Below are positions 20,856 through 32,175 of a DNA stretch of 64,000 nt, piece by piece; position 1 is the stretch's first letter, and the number at the start of each line of letters is the position of its first letter. The stretch comes from Bretschneidera sinensis (lineage: Eukaryota; Streptophyta; Magnoliopsida; Brassicales; Akaniaceae): contig CM043701.1 of NCBI GenBank assembly GCA_023935145.1, positions 72,602,817-72,666,816 of the forward strand. Reading direction: 5' to 3'. A program made the position numbers and the translations under genes. The notes under the pieces were generated by a model. The model was not told where the DNA came from. It saw nothing but the letters and a program-made list of their open reading frames with translations, and did not search any database.

Positions 20856-22156
20856 CACCCCCAAACTTACATATTGCTAGTCCCTTAGCAATATAAAACA
20901 AAAGACTATGTTAAAACACAATTAAAGATAAATTTGTTCTTCATGATATCTAAAAAATTTGGGTTGCCCATAAAACCATGATGACCGTTCATGAGTAAGC
21001 TTATAATAAAAACACATTTTTGTAATGAATAAGGATTTTAAAAGCTCATGTTACTTACCTAAAGTTGGCTTAAGGCATCGCAAGTTTGATTTATGTGTGA
21101 TGAATTAGCACATAGAAGATGGAGCTTCCAAATAATTTTAATGTATAGTGTTTCGGTGCCCAAACCTTTATCGAATTCCTTATTAAATAGGACAAAAATG
21201 GCATAATGCTTGCTTCTTTTCTTTTTCTTTTATCATGAGATTTTTGCCATGTTGAGTTCCATTAAGCTTTCTAATTAACCCTTGTAATAAGTATTTAGCC
21301 AATGACTCCCAAACCATATGGTTTTAGGGCATTAGGTGTAAAGACACCCCTAAAGACTTACTAACTCGAGTAAAAAAGGCTACGGAACTAACAGGTCTTA
21401 ATGCTTCCAAGTGAAATTCTCACCTTTTGACGTGAACACTCACTGCTTACTGAGGCAAGAGGCCCAATTACTCAGTGAAAATTTTTATTATGATCATTAA
21501 ATGCTTAATTCCCACATTTTGATGTGAACACTCACTGCTTACTGAGGCAAGACGTCCAGTTACTCAGTGGAAAGTTTTTAATGATCATTTAGAAGCTTTT
21601 TATTCTCTTTTTTGCATGATGGACATTTTTCTTTATTTTTCTTATGCCAAAGCGTTTTTTTAACAAGTTATCCGATTACAGTTAGGTCATGGAAACATAT
21701 ACATAAGAATTATATGTCATACCCCATGCAAATGCGTGCTAATGTGCTCGTGTTAGATCTGAATCAAACTTGTGAATTCTTAAGTGCCTTAAGGTAGGTA
21801 ACTAAACTTTTTTTTTTAAATTCCTATTACAAGACTATGTGTTCTAGATTTTAAGCTTACTAATGAAGTTTTATCATATTTTAAATCAACCAAAATTCTT
21901 AACACAAAATGAATATGCATTTATCTTTTCTAAAAAAACTGGGACCTAGTGTGTGCATATGTTTCAAGTGTGTGCATGTGTCAGTGTCTCTCACTACCCC
22001 CAAACTTAATATACACATTGTCCCAAATGTGTCTGTGTCATGGAAAGATCTGACCTAGGAGATGGAGAAGTAGACTGCTTGTATTGTTCGTAACACACCC
22101 CCAAACTTAAACTGGATGCACGCACTAAGTTCCTTACAAAGAAAAACAAACGTTGT
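20856..22156 (-). other. Ath-1 polypurine tract and 3' untranslated region
   Basis: The polypurine tract TAAGTTTGGGGGTG (minus) is at 20856-20869. The region holds two tandem units with TTTTGACGTGAACACTCA-type cores (21418-21575), further PPT-like copies at 21996-22008 and 22096-22109, and an ACACATT/AATGTGT hairpin near 22011-22032. No coding sequence. LINE-1 interrupts it at 22157. Confidence 0.8.
22148..22156. repeat. Target-site duplication of LINE-1, left copy
   Basis: AAACGTTGT, repeated at 26220-26228 right after the poly-A tail. This is the mark of target-primed reverse transcription. Confidence 0.92.
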
Positions 22157-22270
22157 AGACCCGGGCAAGTAAGAGAGAGAAGCTCTCAACTGCTACAGTA
22201 ACTTGTCCATGGTTCCCGCTCTTCTCTCATCCCCCCTATTCTCTGCATCAATATCACTAGTCTCCCCAAC

Positions 22271-22603
22271 ATGGGAAAAAAGAAGTCCAGTAGGAAACTT
22301 CCCCAATCAATCCAAGAGAAGAAAGACTTAGAATTTGTACAAAACCATTTCCAATCCAAAGCTGCTAAAATACCTGATTTGCGTCAGGAAGTTCCAGTAG
22401 ACTCTAGCAAGACTGAGTCTAGAGGATCAAGCAAAGAGTCAGAAAACTCTTCCTGCTCCTTGGGAGAGGAGGAATCGAAGTCCTTGAGACTTGAGTTGGA
22501 AGGCTCTGCCTCGGGCAATGAAGGAAGTTCACACAGAGTATCTATGGTGAGCAGTAACCAAGATCGAACTAAGGCAAAGAAGGCAATACAGAAAGATACT
22601 TAG
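22271..22603 (+). CDS. LINE-1 ORF1-like N-terminal frame
   Basis: 110 codons from ATG (MGKKKSSRKLPQS) to TAG, rich in Ser, Lys and Glu. It has no zinc knuckle or recognised RNA-binding domain, so it may be a truncated ORF1 or an N-terminal extension of ORF2. Basic low-complexity sequence continues in another frame up to about 22750, just before the endonuclease start at 22761. Confidence 0.5.
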   Translation: MGKKKSSRKLPQSIQEKKDLEFVQNHFQSKAAKIPDLRQEVPVDSSKTESRGSSKESENSSCSLGEEESKSLRLELEGSASGNEGSSHRVSMVSSNQDRTKAKKAIQKDT

Positions 22604-22760
22604 GCTTCAAAGGATGAGACCCCCCTAACATTTGTGTGATGCCTAAGGAGATAGGAAAGCAGGGGAGCAGCATACCTACAGCTAAGAAGAAGAAAGGAAA
22701 AACAGGATTGAAAGATCCTCATTCAGTTGGGAAGGGAGGGAAAACCTCCCAGAACCCTCA

Positions 22761-23800
22761 ATGATTGTAGCATGCTGGAACATCAGGGGTTTCTATAAAC
22801 CCCTGAAGCACAATGGGGTATTGCACCTCATGAAAAGCAATAGAATTGACATGATGAAAATTTTGGAGTCCAAGCTTGATGAAGGCAAGCTGCTCAGAAT
22901 TATGGGTAACAAGTTCAACATTTGGAGACATATTAATAATTTTTCAACCCATCCTGCTGTCAAAATTTTGGTGCTGTGGGACCCTTCCAAGGTCAATATT
23001 TCTATAATTGAAGCCTACCCCCAAGTTATCCATTGTAATATTATTTGTTTAATTTCCTCCTGTAAATTTGTAGTAAGCTTTGTATATGGTTTTAATTCCA
23101 TTGTTGCTAGAAGACCCATGTGGGATAATCTTTGTAACTTTAGCTATGATAACCCAGCCCCTTGGCTTGTTCTGGGGGATTTCAACAATGTTTTTGCTGC
23201 TGATGAGAAAGCTAATGGGCTACCTTTTGCAGACTATGAGTTAAGGGACCCTTCATTTTGTTGTAGAGAAACTGGTTTAACAGATGTCAGTACTACTGGG
23301 TACTTGTTTACTTAGTCTAATAACAAAGTCTGGAGTAAACTGGATAGAGTAATGGTGAATAATGTATGGTACCAAAAGGGGCTTAGAGCCCAGGTGACAT
23401 TCCTTCCTGCTGGATGCCTTTCTGATCATTCTCCAAGCCTTGTAACCTTGCTGGATGAAGTTAGTGGGAGTAGAAGATCCTTTAAGTTCTTCAATATGTG
23501 GACAGAACATGATAAATTTCTTGAGACTGTAATACTACACTGGGGCAGAACCTTGGGAGGTACTAAATTGTTTAAACTGAGTAGAAACTTGAAAGCTCTC
23601 AAACCTCATTTAAAACTGCTCAATGAGAAACATTTCAGCCACATTTCAGAGAGAGCTCTAGAGGCCTCACAAAAGCTGACTAGTCTCCAAAGGGAGCTCC
23701 ATGACAATCCTTCTGATTTAGAGCTTCAAACAATGGTGGCTGCCCAGAAGCTGAGAGCCTTTCAGCTAGCTGAAGCTGATAGGAGCTTCCTATCATAGTA
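22761..23800 (+). pseudogene. LINE-1 ORF2 endonuclease domain
   Basis: An AP-type endonuclease at the start of ORF2: MIVACWNIRGFYKPLKH, a Glu in ILESKLDEGK, WLVLGDFNNV near 23160, then KLDRVMVNN and SDHSPSLV near 23425. In this family it nicks target DNA. One TAG at 23313 interrupts it in the FT-W-SNN segment, where plant L1 copies have Trp or Gln. The frame then runs open to another TAG near 23796. Confidence 0.88.
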
Positions 23801-24851
23801 GGCCAAATACAGATACCTTCTTAACAGTGATAGGGGTTCAAAATTTTTCTATGCCTTGTTAAAAAGGAAGACTAGTAAAAACCAAATAACTGCTGTTTTA
23901 TCCTCAAACGGGTCATAGACTGCCTCTGAAGCTGAAGTGATAGAGGAATTCCTAAAGTTCTATAAGGACCTTCTAGGATCTTCATCCAGTTGCAGGCCCC
24001 TTGACCTGGAAGTCATTAGAGAAGGTCCTTTAATCCAAGAGAGCCAAGCTGATCTGATGATTAAGGAAGTCACAGTGGAAGAGATTAAGGAAGCCCTTTG
24101 GATTATAGGGGAGGATAAGTCCCCTGGTCCATATGGCTATTCTTCTAGATTCTTCAAGAAAGCATGGGATGTAATCAACCAAGATATTATTGAGGCTGTG
24201 CAGGAATTTTTTCAGAATGGGAGGTTACTTAAACAGTTAAACCTTACCTCCCTTGCTTTGATCCTTAAATGCAAACAAGCTTTGAAAATGGAGGATTTCA
24301 GACCTATAGCCTGCTGTAATGTGATTTATAAGATCATCTCTAAGATCCTTGCCTCTAGATTAGCCCCCTGCCTGGAATACATTGTCAATCCAGCCCAGGC
24401 TGTTTTCATCAAATCTGGAAGCATGGCTGAAAGCATCTACCTGGTCCAGGAGTTGCTCAAGAAATACTGCAGGAAAAGAATCTCACCAAGGTGTATGATC
24501 AAAATAGACGTAAGGAAAGCTTATGACACTGTTGAATGGGAGTTTCTGAATAGTTTAATTGCTGGTCTTGGGTTTCCTGATAAATTCAGAAATTGGATCA
24601 TCGAATGTGTAACTTCTACAGCCTTTTCTCTATCCATTAATGGGAGTCTGCATGGTTTCTTTGTTGGCAAAAGGGGCCTCAGACAAGGAGACCCCCTCTC
24701 TTTATACTTGTTTGTCATGATTGTGGAGTACTTGTCCAGACTTCTTGGGAAATTGAATGAAGAAGATGGGTTCAGATATCACTCTAAGTGTGACAAACTC
24801 AAGATCACCCACTTGGCTTTTGCTGATGACCTCATTCTCTTTGCTAGATAG
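23801..24851 (+). pseudogene. LINE-1 ORF2 reverse transcriptase
   Basis: A non-LTR RT in the same frame as the endonuclease. It shows NRFKFFYALLKRK-like upstream sequence, EDKSPGPYGY, FRPIACCNVIYKIISK, IKIDVRKAYDTVEW, GLRQGDPLSLYLFVM and the catalytic LAFADDLILFAR (about 24815-24848). A TAG lies in the 23800-23930 stretch and another stop ends the frame at 24851, followed by a frameshift. Confidence 0.9.
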
Positions 24852-26115
24852 GATGTGCTAGGTCTGTTGGGCAACTAATGAAATGTGTCAACCAATTCAG
24901 TGAGTGCTCTGGGCTGCAAGCAAGCTTGTCCAAATCAAATGTTTTCCATGCTGGAGTCCAGGCTGCTGAGTTAATGAAAATCAGAAGGATTACTGGAATG
25001 GTGGATGGTAGCCTCCTTTTCAAATACTTGGGTGTTCCTTTGGCTTCAGCAAGATAAAATGATGCTCACTACTTCCCCTCATTGAAAAAATATAAGGATA
25101 CATAAATGTCTGGGCTGGTTCTTCTTTGTCCTATGTTGGCAGAACAGAACTGATCAAATCAGTGCTTCAAGGTGTGGAGTGTATTTGGCTTGCCATCTTC
25201 CCTATCCCTGGCAACATCCTGGAGAAAATAATTAGGATGTGCATAACATTTCTTTGGAATGGTAGGAGCAATGGTATGAGGAAGGCTCTTGTAGCTTGGG
25301 CTGATCTTTGCAAACCAAAAACTAAAGGAGGTTTAGGCCTGGTAGACTTAAAAGCATGGAATAAGGCTCTCCTAACCAGGGTCCTATGGAACATACACAT
25401 GAAGAAAGACTCTCTATGGATTCAGTGGGTTCAGCACTATTATTTGATGAACAGAACTATTTGGGAGATCATGGCAAGAAAGGATGACTCTCCTCTATGG
25501 AATAAAATTCTAGAAATCATAAATGACTTGACTGGCCAGTCAACTTCTACCTAGCAGGCCAGGGAAAGGTTAATGGAATGGAAGGACCAGAATGATTTGT
25601 GCATAAAGAAGGTTTATAATTCAATCAGGCTGAAAGGAAATGTGGTCAGTTGGGCTTCCTTGGTATGGAATGGTCACTGCCCCCATAAGCACTCCTTTAT
25701 TCTTTAGTTGGCCATAAAGAACAGGCTTCTTACAAAGGATAGACTACAGCTGGAAGGAGAAGATAAACTCTGCCCACTATGTAAAGAGCATGAAGAGTCT
25801 AGGAAGCACCTTTTCTTCTCATGCCGGATTAGTAAGGAAACCTGGGATACCATCAAAGTTTGGCTAGGTTGCAGAAGACAAATGACTACAATTGAAAGTG
25901 CAATCAAGTGGACCCAAAAAGTAAGAGGATCAGGCCCCCCAGCCATAGCAAAAAGGATAGCCCTAGCCTGTATAGTGTACAATATATGGATGGCTAGAAA
26001 TGCTAAATTATTTGAGCAAACCTCAATTCAACCTATCAACCTAGCCAAAAAGATCCAAATTGTAATTTATAGAATTGTGTATGCTTTTTGCCCTGAGTTA
26101 AAGCTTCTTTTGTAA
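24852..26115 (+). pseudogene. LINE-1 ORF2 C-terminal part with zinc-finger region
   Basis: This continues ORF2 after a frameshift between 24851 and 25126. It has the post-RT region (YVGRTELIKSVLQG, WNGRSNGMRKALVAW, KPKTKGGLGLVDLKAWNKA) and the zf-RVT segment (KDRLQLEGEDKLCPLCKEH, then FFSCRISKETWDTI) near 25740-25860. Nonsense codons lie at about 25552 and 25706. Confidence 0.88.
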
Positions 26116-26228
26116 GCTAATTTTTGTTTTTTGTATATGCTCTCATTGTAAATCCCCTGGGTATGCCCAGTGATTTTTGTACATTTTTTATTAATACAAG
26201 CTTTATTTACTGATAAAAAAAACGTTGT

Positions 26229-26460
26229 GCCGGAAAACAAGAAATATGGATAATAAACATTTAAATATAAGCATAAATATTAATAAATGAAAAATACTAT
26301 AATGAAAAGGATATGCTTTGGGGTGCCTCCCATGAGCACTAAGTTTTATGTCTTCAGCTAGACAGGGTATCCTTTCACTGCTGGTCATCAGGTGGTGCAG
26401 ATTGCTTGTTTCAGGCATTGGAGTGTAGTTGCTGGTGTAAATGCGCTCGATCGCTTTGCA
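26229..26460 (-). other. Ath-1 3' region next to integrase
   Basis: Continuation of the Ath-1 3' untranslated region. It holds the conserved GGCACCCC motif (26308-26368) and, near 26440-26455, a single GCGCTCGATCGC. In Ath-3 and Ath-4 the extra ORF occupies this interval; here it is absent. Confidence 0.65.
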
Positions 26461-27960
26461 TCAGGTAATGACGTTATGTGCGACAAAAACTGGGCATTCA
26501 AGTGGTTTAGGTGTTTGTGGATCAGCTATATATTGTACGGTTTGAAGTGTCAAGCCCTTGTCTCGCAGAGGTATGTTGAGATCGAGGTAAGGTTTGAATC
26601 GGTGTCCATTGACTGTAAATGTCTGATTGCTATTTGAGCTATGAATCTCCAAAGCCCCATGAGGAAAGACCTTGCTGACCATATACGTACCAGCCCAACG
26701 GGACTTTAGTTTGCCTAGGAACAGCCTTAATCTCGAATTGTAGAGTAGCACTCTTTGTCCTACGTGAAACTCTTTTCGCACTAGTTGTTTATCATGATAG
26801 GCTTTTGCCATTTCCTTGTAAAGCTTGACATTCTCATATGCGTCATACCGTAATTCTTCTAGCTCATTTAAGTGCAGCCTCCTTTTCTCACCCGTTTGTT
26901 TCATATCAAAGTTGAATTGTTTAATGGCCCAACATGCTTGATGTTCTAGCTCTACGGGTAGATGACATGCTTTTCCAAAGACTAAGCGGTATGGGGACAT
27001 CCCAATTGGTGTCTTGTAAGTTGTCCTGTATGCCCACAGAGCATCATTGAGTCGTAAAGACCAATCCTTCCGACTAGGATTCATGGTTCTCTCCAAGATG
27101 CTTTTGATTTCTCGGTTACTTATCTCTACTTGGCCAATAGTCTGAAGGTGATATAGGGTGCCAACTTTATGAGTGATTCCATATTTTCTGATGAGTGTGG
27201 AAAAAGAATGATGATGAAAATGGCTGCCTCCGTCACTAATGATCGTTCTTGGTGTCCCGAATCGGGTAGAAATGTTATCCTGTAGAAACTTCAACATCAC
27301 TTTATGATCATTAGTCTTTGAGGGGATAGCCTCGACCCATTTAGACACATAATCCACACCCACAAGAATATATAAATTACCAAAAAAATTGGGGAATAGA
27401 CCCATGAAATCATTGACCCATACATCAAAAAATTCTACTATACGGATATTTTGTAGGGGCATCTGATTTCGGGATGAGATGTTACCTGTCCGTTGGCATC
27501 TATCACATAAGCTACAGAATGTGAAGGCATCTTTAAACAGATTAGGCCAATAAAAATCATATTGTAGTACCTTAAGTGCTATTTTCTTGGCCCCAAAATG
27601 TCCTCCACAAGCAAACTGATGGAAATGTTGTAATAAGCTCAAATGCTCCTCTTCCAAGACACACCGTCGGATGATCTGATCGGGACAGAATTTGAAAAGG
27701 TAGGGATCATCCCAATGGTAGTGTCGAGACATAGATATTAACCACTTCTTTCCTTGCGTGGTCATACCTGGGGAAAAAACTTTAGCAGTTAGATAATTGA
27801 CAATATCAGCATACCACAGAAGTTTTACCTCTAGTGCGAACAATTGTTCATCAGGGAAGTTCTCATTCAAGGGCAACTCATTTTTGTCATTCTCATAGGG
27901 TAGCCTTGATAAATGATCTGCAACCACATTCTCACTGCCTCTCTTATCTTTGATTTTCAA
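26461..27960 (-). pseudogene. pol: Ath-1 integrase
   Basis: 499 open codons on the minus strand. An HHCC zinc domain ([13 protein letters not shown], then [11 protein letters not shown] near 27500) precedes the catalytic core, with Asp in [10 protein letters not shown], Asp in SDGGSHF and Glu in [10 protein letters not shown]-terminal Athila-type block follows ([42 protein letters not shown]). No chromodomain follows. It is the longest intact frame in the window. A few substitutions, such as N before the first catalytic Asp, depart from the usual motif. Confidence 0.92.
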
Positions 27961-28380
27961 ATCAAATTCTTACAATAAGAGTACCCATTAGATTAACCTG
28001 GGCTTTGCATCTTTCTTAGAAAACAAATATCTTAAAGCAGCATGATCAGTGAATACAATAACCTTAGAGCCAATAAGATATGATCTAAACTTTTCTAAAG
28101 CAAAAATAACAGCTAACAATTCCTTTTCAATAGTAGAGTAGTTAAGCTGAGCATCATTTAAAGTTATAGAAGCATAGTAAATAGCATAAGGTACCTTATT
28201 GACTCTTTGACCTAAGACAGCTCCCAAGGTGAAATCACTGGCATCACACATCAATTCGAATGGAAGATTCTAATCTGGTGCCATCATTATTGGGGCAGAG
28301 GTTAGAACATCCTTCAATGTGTTGAAAGCTGTCATATAGTTATCAGTCCACTCAAATTTGGTTTCTTTAGCTAATAATGC
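27961..28380 (-). pseudogene. pol: Ath-1 RNase H
   Basis: Minus-strand Ty3-type RNase [34 protein letters not shown] and [12 protein letters not shown] carry the acidic catalytic residues. It is in the same frame as RT and integrase. Nonsense codons lie near 27967-27985, 28272 and 28388. Confidence 0.9.
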
Positions 28381-29100
28381 ACAAAGAGGTCATGAGATTT
28401 TGGAGAAATCCTTGATGAATTGTCTATAAAAACCAGCATGTCCGAGAATACTTCTAACACCCTTGACTGTGAGAGGAGGAGGTAGCTTTGAAATGATTTC
28501 TATTTTAGCCTTATCTACCACAATACCTTTGTTGGAGATGGAATGTCCCAATACAATGCCTTGTTGAACCATAAAGTGACATTTCTCCCAATTCAACACT
28601 AAGTTGCTCTCTTCACATCTCTTAAGGACACTCTCTAGACGACTTAAGCATTCATCAAAATTGGAACCAAAGACATTGAAATCATCCATGAATACCTCAA
28701 TGTATTTCTCCACCATATCAGAAAATATGCTCATCATATATCTTTGAAAAGTGGCTGGTGCATTGCATAAACCGAATGACATCCTTCGATAAGCAAATGT
28801 ATCGAAAGGACATGTGAAGGTAGTCTTTTCTTGATCCTCAGGTGCTATGGCAATCTGGTTGTACCCATCCAAGAAGCAATAATAGCTGTGGCCAGCTAAT
28901 CTCTCTAACATCTGATCAATGAATGGCAAGGGGAAGTGATTTTTTCTGGTCACTTTGTTCAATCTTCGGTAGTTAATACAGACTCTTCAACCAATTGTTT
29001 TTCTTGTAGGTATGAGCTTTTCGTCCTCATTCTTCACCACTGTGATCCCACTCTTTTTCTGAACAACTTGGACCGGACTTACCCATTTACTGTTTGAGAT
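28381..29100 (-). pseudogene. pol: Ath-1 reverse transcriptase
   Basis: Minus-strand RT: WVSPVQVVQKKSG, then YRRLNKVTRKNHFPLPFID, FLDGYNQIAI, MSFGLCNAPATFQRYM and the active site VFMDDFNVFGSN near 28675-28705, where Athila relatives have V(Y/F)VDD or V(F)MDD. Thumb motifs LVLNWEKCHFMV and GHAGFYRQFIKDF follow. One stop at about 28988 falls within the first palm motif. Confidence 0.92.
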
Positions 29101-30290
29101 GAGATAGATAATGCCAACATCTAGTAATTTTAATACCTCGGCCTTTACTACCTCTTTCATGTGTGGGTTAAGTCTTCTTTGAGCATCTCGAGTGGGCCTT
29201 GCTTTATCCTCAAGGTAGATACTATGCATGCACTTAGCTGGACTTATCCCCTTAATGTCAGTAATGGTCCATCCTATGGCAGATCTTTGTTCTCTAAGAA
29301 CTCTTAATAATTTTTCTTCTTCTCCAATAGTCAAATTAGTAGTTACAATCATAGGTAACGTCTTATTCTCTCCCAAGTAGGCATAAGTTAAATGCTCTGG
29401 CAGCTGCTTTAATTCCAATGTTGGTGCCTGGACAATAGAAGAAAGAATAGTAGTATTAGTAGGTATGAGAGTTTCAAAAGGAGGAGCATACTTACTTGAG
29501 TGTTTTGGAAAAGCCTCAAGGAAGTGCATAGCTTTAATGATGTCATTAGTAACATCTTCTGGTTCTTGCTTAACGTCAATTGTTGTAAAGCTATGGGTAA
29601 TAGTAGTCTCTAATGGATTGATGTGCTGGACCTGAAAAGCTTGCTCAACAAAATTTTGCATCATACATACATTAAAGCATTCCATATCATCTTGAGGTAG
29701 TTTTAATGCATCAAATATTTTAAACTTTATTTTCTCACCATTTACCTTCATACTTACTATACCCTTTTTCACACAAATCTTTGTATCGGCAGTTCTCATG
29801 AAGGGTCTTCCTAAAATGATGGGCATGGGTAATGACATAGGGCATTCCTCCATATCTAACACAATGAAATCAGCAAGTAGAATGAATTCACCTACCTTTA
29901 CCAGGACATCCTCAAGAATACCCCTAGGTCTTTTTATACTTCTATCTGCCAACTGCAAGGTAATGGAAGTTGGTTGTAGCTCCCCCAATCCTAGGGTTTC
30001 AAATACTGTGTATGGTAGCAAATTTACACCCACTCCCAAATCTAGTAATGCTCGCTCAGACAACTGATCACTTATCCTACAGGGAATAGTAAAACTACCC
30101 GTATCTTTCAGTTTTGGTAGGAGTTTTCTTAATATCACAACACTTACTTCTTTAATTAAGGCTACAGTCTCATGCTCTTGAAATTTTCTCTTATGAGTGC
30201 AATAATCTTTTAGGAATTTAGCATAGGCAGGTATTTGTTGAATTGCATCTAACAAAGGAATGTTTATTTCAACTTTCAGCTAGGTTTCAA
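29101..30290 (-). pseudogene. pol: Ath-1 protease and linker
   Basis: The frame opens on the minus strand through LRKLLPKLKDTGSFT, the retropepsin-like ALLDLGVGVNLLPY (active-site DLG near 30045), LEDVLVKVGEFILLADF and PIILGRPF. A linker (HSSKYAPPFETL, AYLGENKTLP) then leads to RT. It is in frame with the downstream pol domains, so gag-pro-pol was probably one reading frame. Protease matures the Gag-Pol chain inside the particle. Confidence 0.87.
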
Positions 30291-31890
30291 AAATATCAAG
30301 TAGTTTATTTTCTTTCTTTTATTTTACTAACCTTTGCGGGAAGGGTGGTGCATTCACCTTCTCCGTCTCACTCACCTTTGATGCTGCGGTTTCTCTAGAG
30401 ATGCTTTTTAAGATTCATTGGTCCTTATCACCTTACCATTTCTGAGGGTCGTGACAGCTTTTAGTTGTTGATGCCCCCCAAAGTTTTGAGCTGGAAGCTC
30501 ACTTTGCTTTCTACCACTTAACTCTTTAGCCAATTGTCCCATTTATACCTCTAGTCTTTGGATGGCTTGTCATGTTTTGTTGTGGTTTGCCTTAGTTCAG
30601 TTTGGAATTGCCTTTCATTTACCATGAACCGATCTTGTGAAGTCATTAATTGTTGCTGTTGAGTTGCCAATTGCCTTACAAGACTCTTGAGGTCACTCTT
30701 CTTTGGTTTAGGAACAGATTGGGCTGTTGGTTGAAAGTTTCTTTGCTACCCTTGACCATTCTGATTGTTGCTCCAAGAAAAGTTTGGGTGATTCTGCCAT
30801 CCATGGTTGTAGGTGTTTGCATAAGGATTGTTCTTCGGCGGATAGTTGTTTGGTCCCACAAAGTTTGCTTGCTCATGATCTGTAGATGAATACAAGGGAC
30901 ATGTATCAATATTATGATCAAATTGGGAACAAATAGCACATACCTAGAGTGGTGTAGCTGGTGGGTTAGGTGAGGCATTCTGAGCAGCCATAGCTTTAAC
31001 TAATAGGTCTAGTTTCCTTTCCACAGCAGCTATCTGAGTGGATGATCCTCCATTTAAGCTTACCTCATACATACCCTTACTCTTAGTTATATGTCTACCT
31101 CAAGAGGAGAACTATTGAGTGTGTTCACTTAGGGTTTCGAAGAGCTCCATAGCTTCTTCACTGCTTTTCTCCATCAGCACTCCTCCACAACTTGAATCCA
31201 TAATACTTTTGTTAGTATCACTTAAACCTTTATAGAAAGCTTGTACCAGTTTATCTTGAGGTAGGTTATGATGTGGGCATTTGAGTAGTAGCTCGTTGAA
31301 GTGTCCCCAAGCCTCGACGAATAGATCCTCATTCTTTTATTGGAAGGACCAAATTTCCTTCCTCATTTGCCTCATCTTTTGGGCTGGGAAAAACTTCCTT
31401 AGGAATTTGCTAGCCAACTCCTCCCAAGTGTGGATAGAAACTACAAGCAAAGAATTGTACCATAGTTTAGCATTATCTTTTAAGGAAAAGGGAAAAGAAT
31501 TAACCTTATTCCTTCTTGGTCTAAGCCTCGGATATGCTGGAATTTGCAGAGATCGAAGAACTCTCGAAGGTGCAAGTGTGGATCCTCATTAGGTGTACCC
31601 CTAAAGTGAGTCAGTGCACTGAGTATCTGCAGAGATATGTAGTAGTTTCCTTCCACCTCAGGTTGATACGCAATGCATGATGGCTGATCGAGGTTTCGTG
31701 GGATGAAGGATTGCTTCATCGGCCTTCGCTCAGGTGGGTGTTGATTGTTGATTTGTTCCATCATTGGTACTTCTTCCTCAATTTCTTCTTCTACCTCTTC
31801 TGAGTTATCTCTAAGCCTTTGTTGGATCGTCTGCTCAAGCTCGATATCAAGTGGAAAGAATGTTGGATGCTTGGATCGAAGCCCGTGCAT
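30291..31890 (-). pseudogene. gag: Ath-1 Gag
   Basis: The ATG at 31890 (minus) starts MHGLRSKHPTFFPLD. Gag core motifs follow: RNLDQPSCIAYQPE, LTHFRGTPNEDPHLHLREF and GIRLILFPF. A one-base loss in a T run near 31483 shifts the frame. The core continues (KLWYNS, FFPAQK, CGGVLMEK near 31165-31185), then the zinc-knuckle-like CAICSQFDHNIDTCP near 30930 and a Gln-rich tail (30540-30700). It builds the particle and packages RNA. Ath-3 keeps the same gene largely in one frame. Confidence 0.87.
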
Positions 31891-32151
31891 GAATCAGTGA
31901 CAATCAGTTAAGTGCAGTAGTCAAACACTACTGCTTAGGTAACTCTCTGCCTCAATTGCGCTTGATCGCACATGAGTGTGTGCTCGATCGCAAGTGGCAC
32001 AAAAAGCTCCCCTAGAGTGCCTGAAATAGAAAACAAAAAGGAATTAGATTAGGGTGTTAATGAAACAAAAATAAGATAAAAACAGAAACTTAAAATTTTT
32101 GAGATAACGATGATTAATGAAAGATAATTCTAAAAAGAAATTTAAGCGCAA
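31891..32151 (-). other. Ath-1 leader with palindromes
   Basis: Untranslated leader between primer site and gag, with TTGATCGCAC and GTGCTCGATCGCA near 31962-31992. Confidence 0.6.
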
Positions 32152-32169
32152 TCCTCGGCAACGACGCTA
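32152..32169 (-). other. Ath-1 primer-binding site (tRNA-Asp)
   Basis: Plus-strand TCCTCGGCAACGACGCTA is the tRNA-Asp 3' end with three C-to-T or G-to-A type changes, six bases from the LTR. Confidence 0.85.
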
Positions 32170-32175
32170 AAAATT

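Larger units (their letters stand above)
22157..26219 (+). mobile_element. LINE-1: plant L1-type non-LTR retrotransposon
   Basis: A plus-strand, near full-length LINE inside the Ath-1 3' untranslated region. It has a short 5' leader, a small ORF1-like frame, endonuclease, RT and a C-terminal zinc-finger region, then a short A tail (about 26214-26219), flanked by a 9-base target duplication. Uninterrupted counterparts of the target in Ath-4 (about 59752) and Ath-2 (about 8480) confirm the insertion point. The ORFs carry a few stops and one frameshift. Confidence 0.93.
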
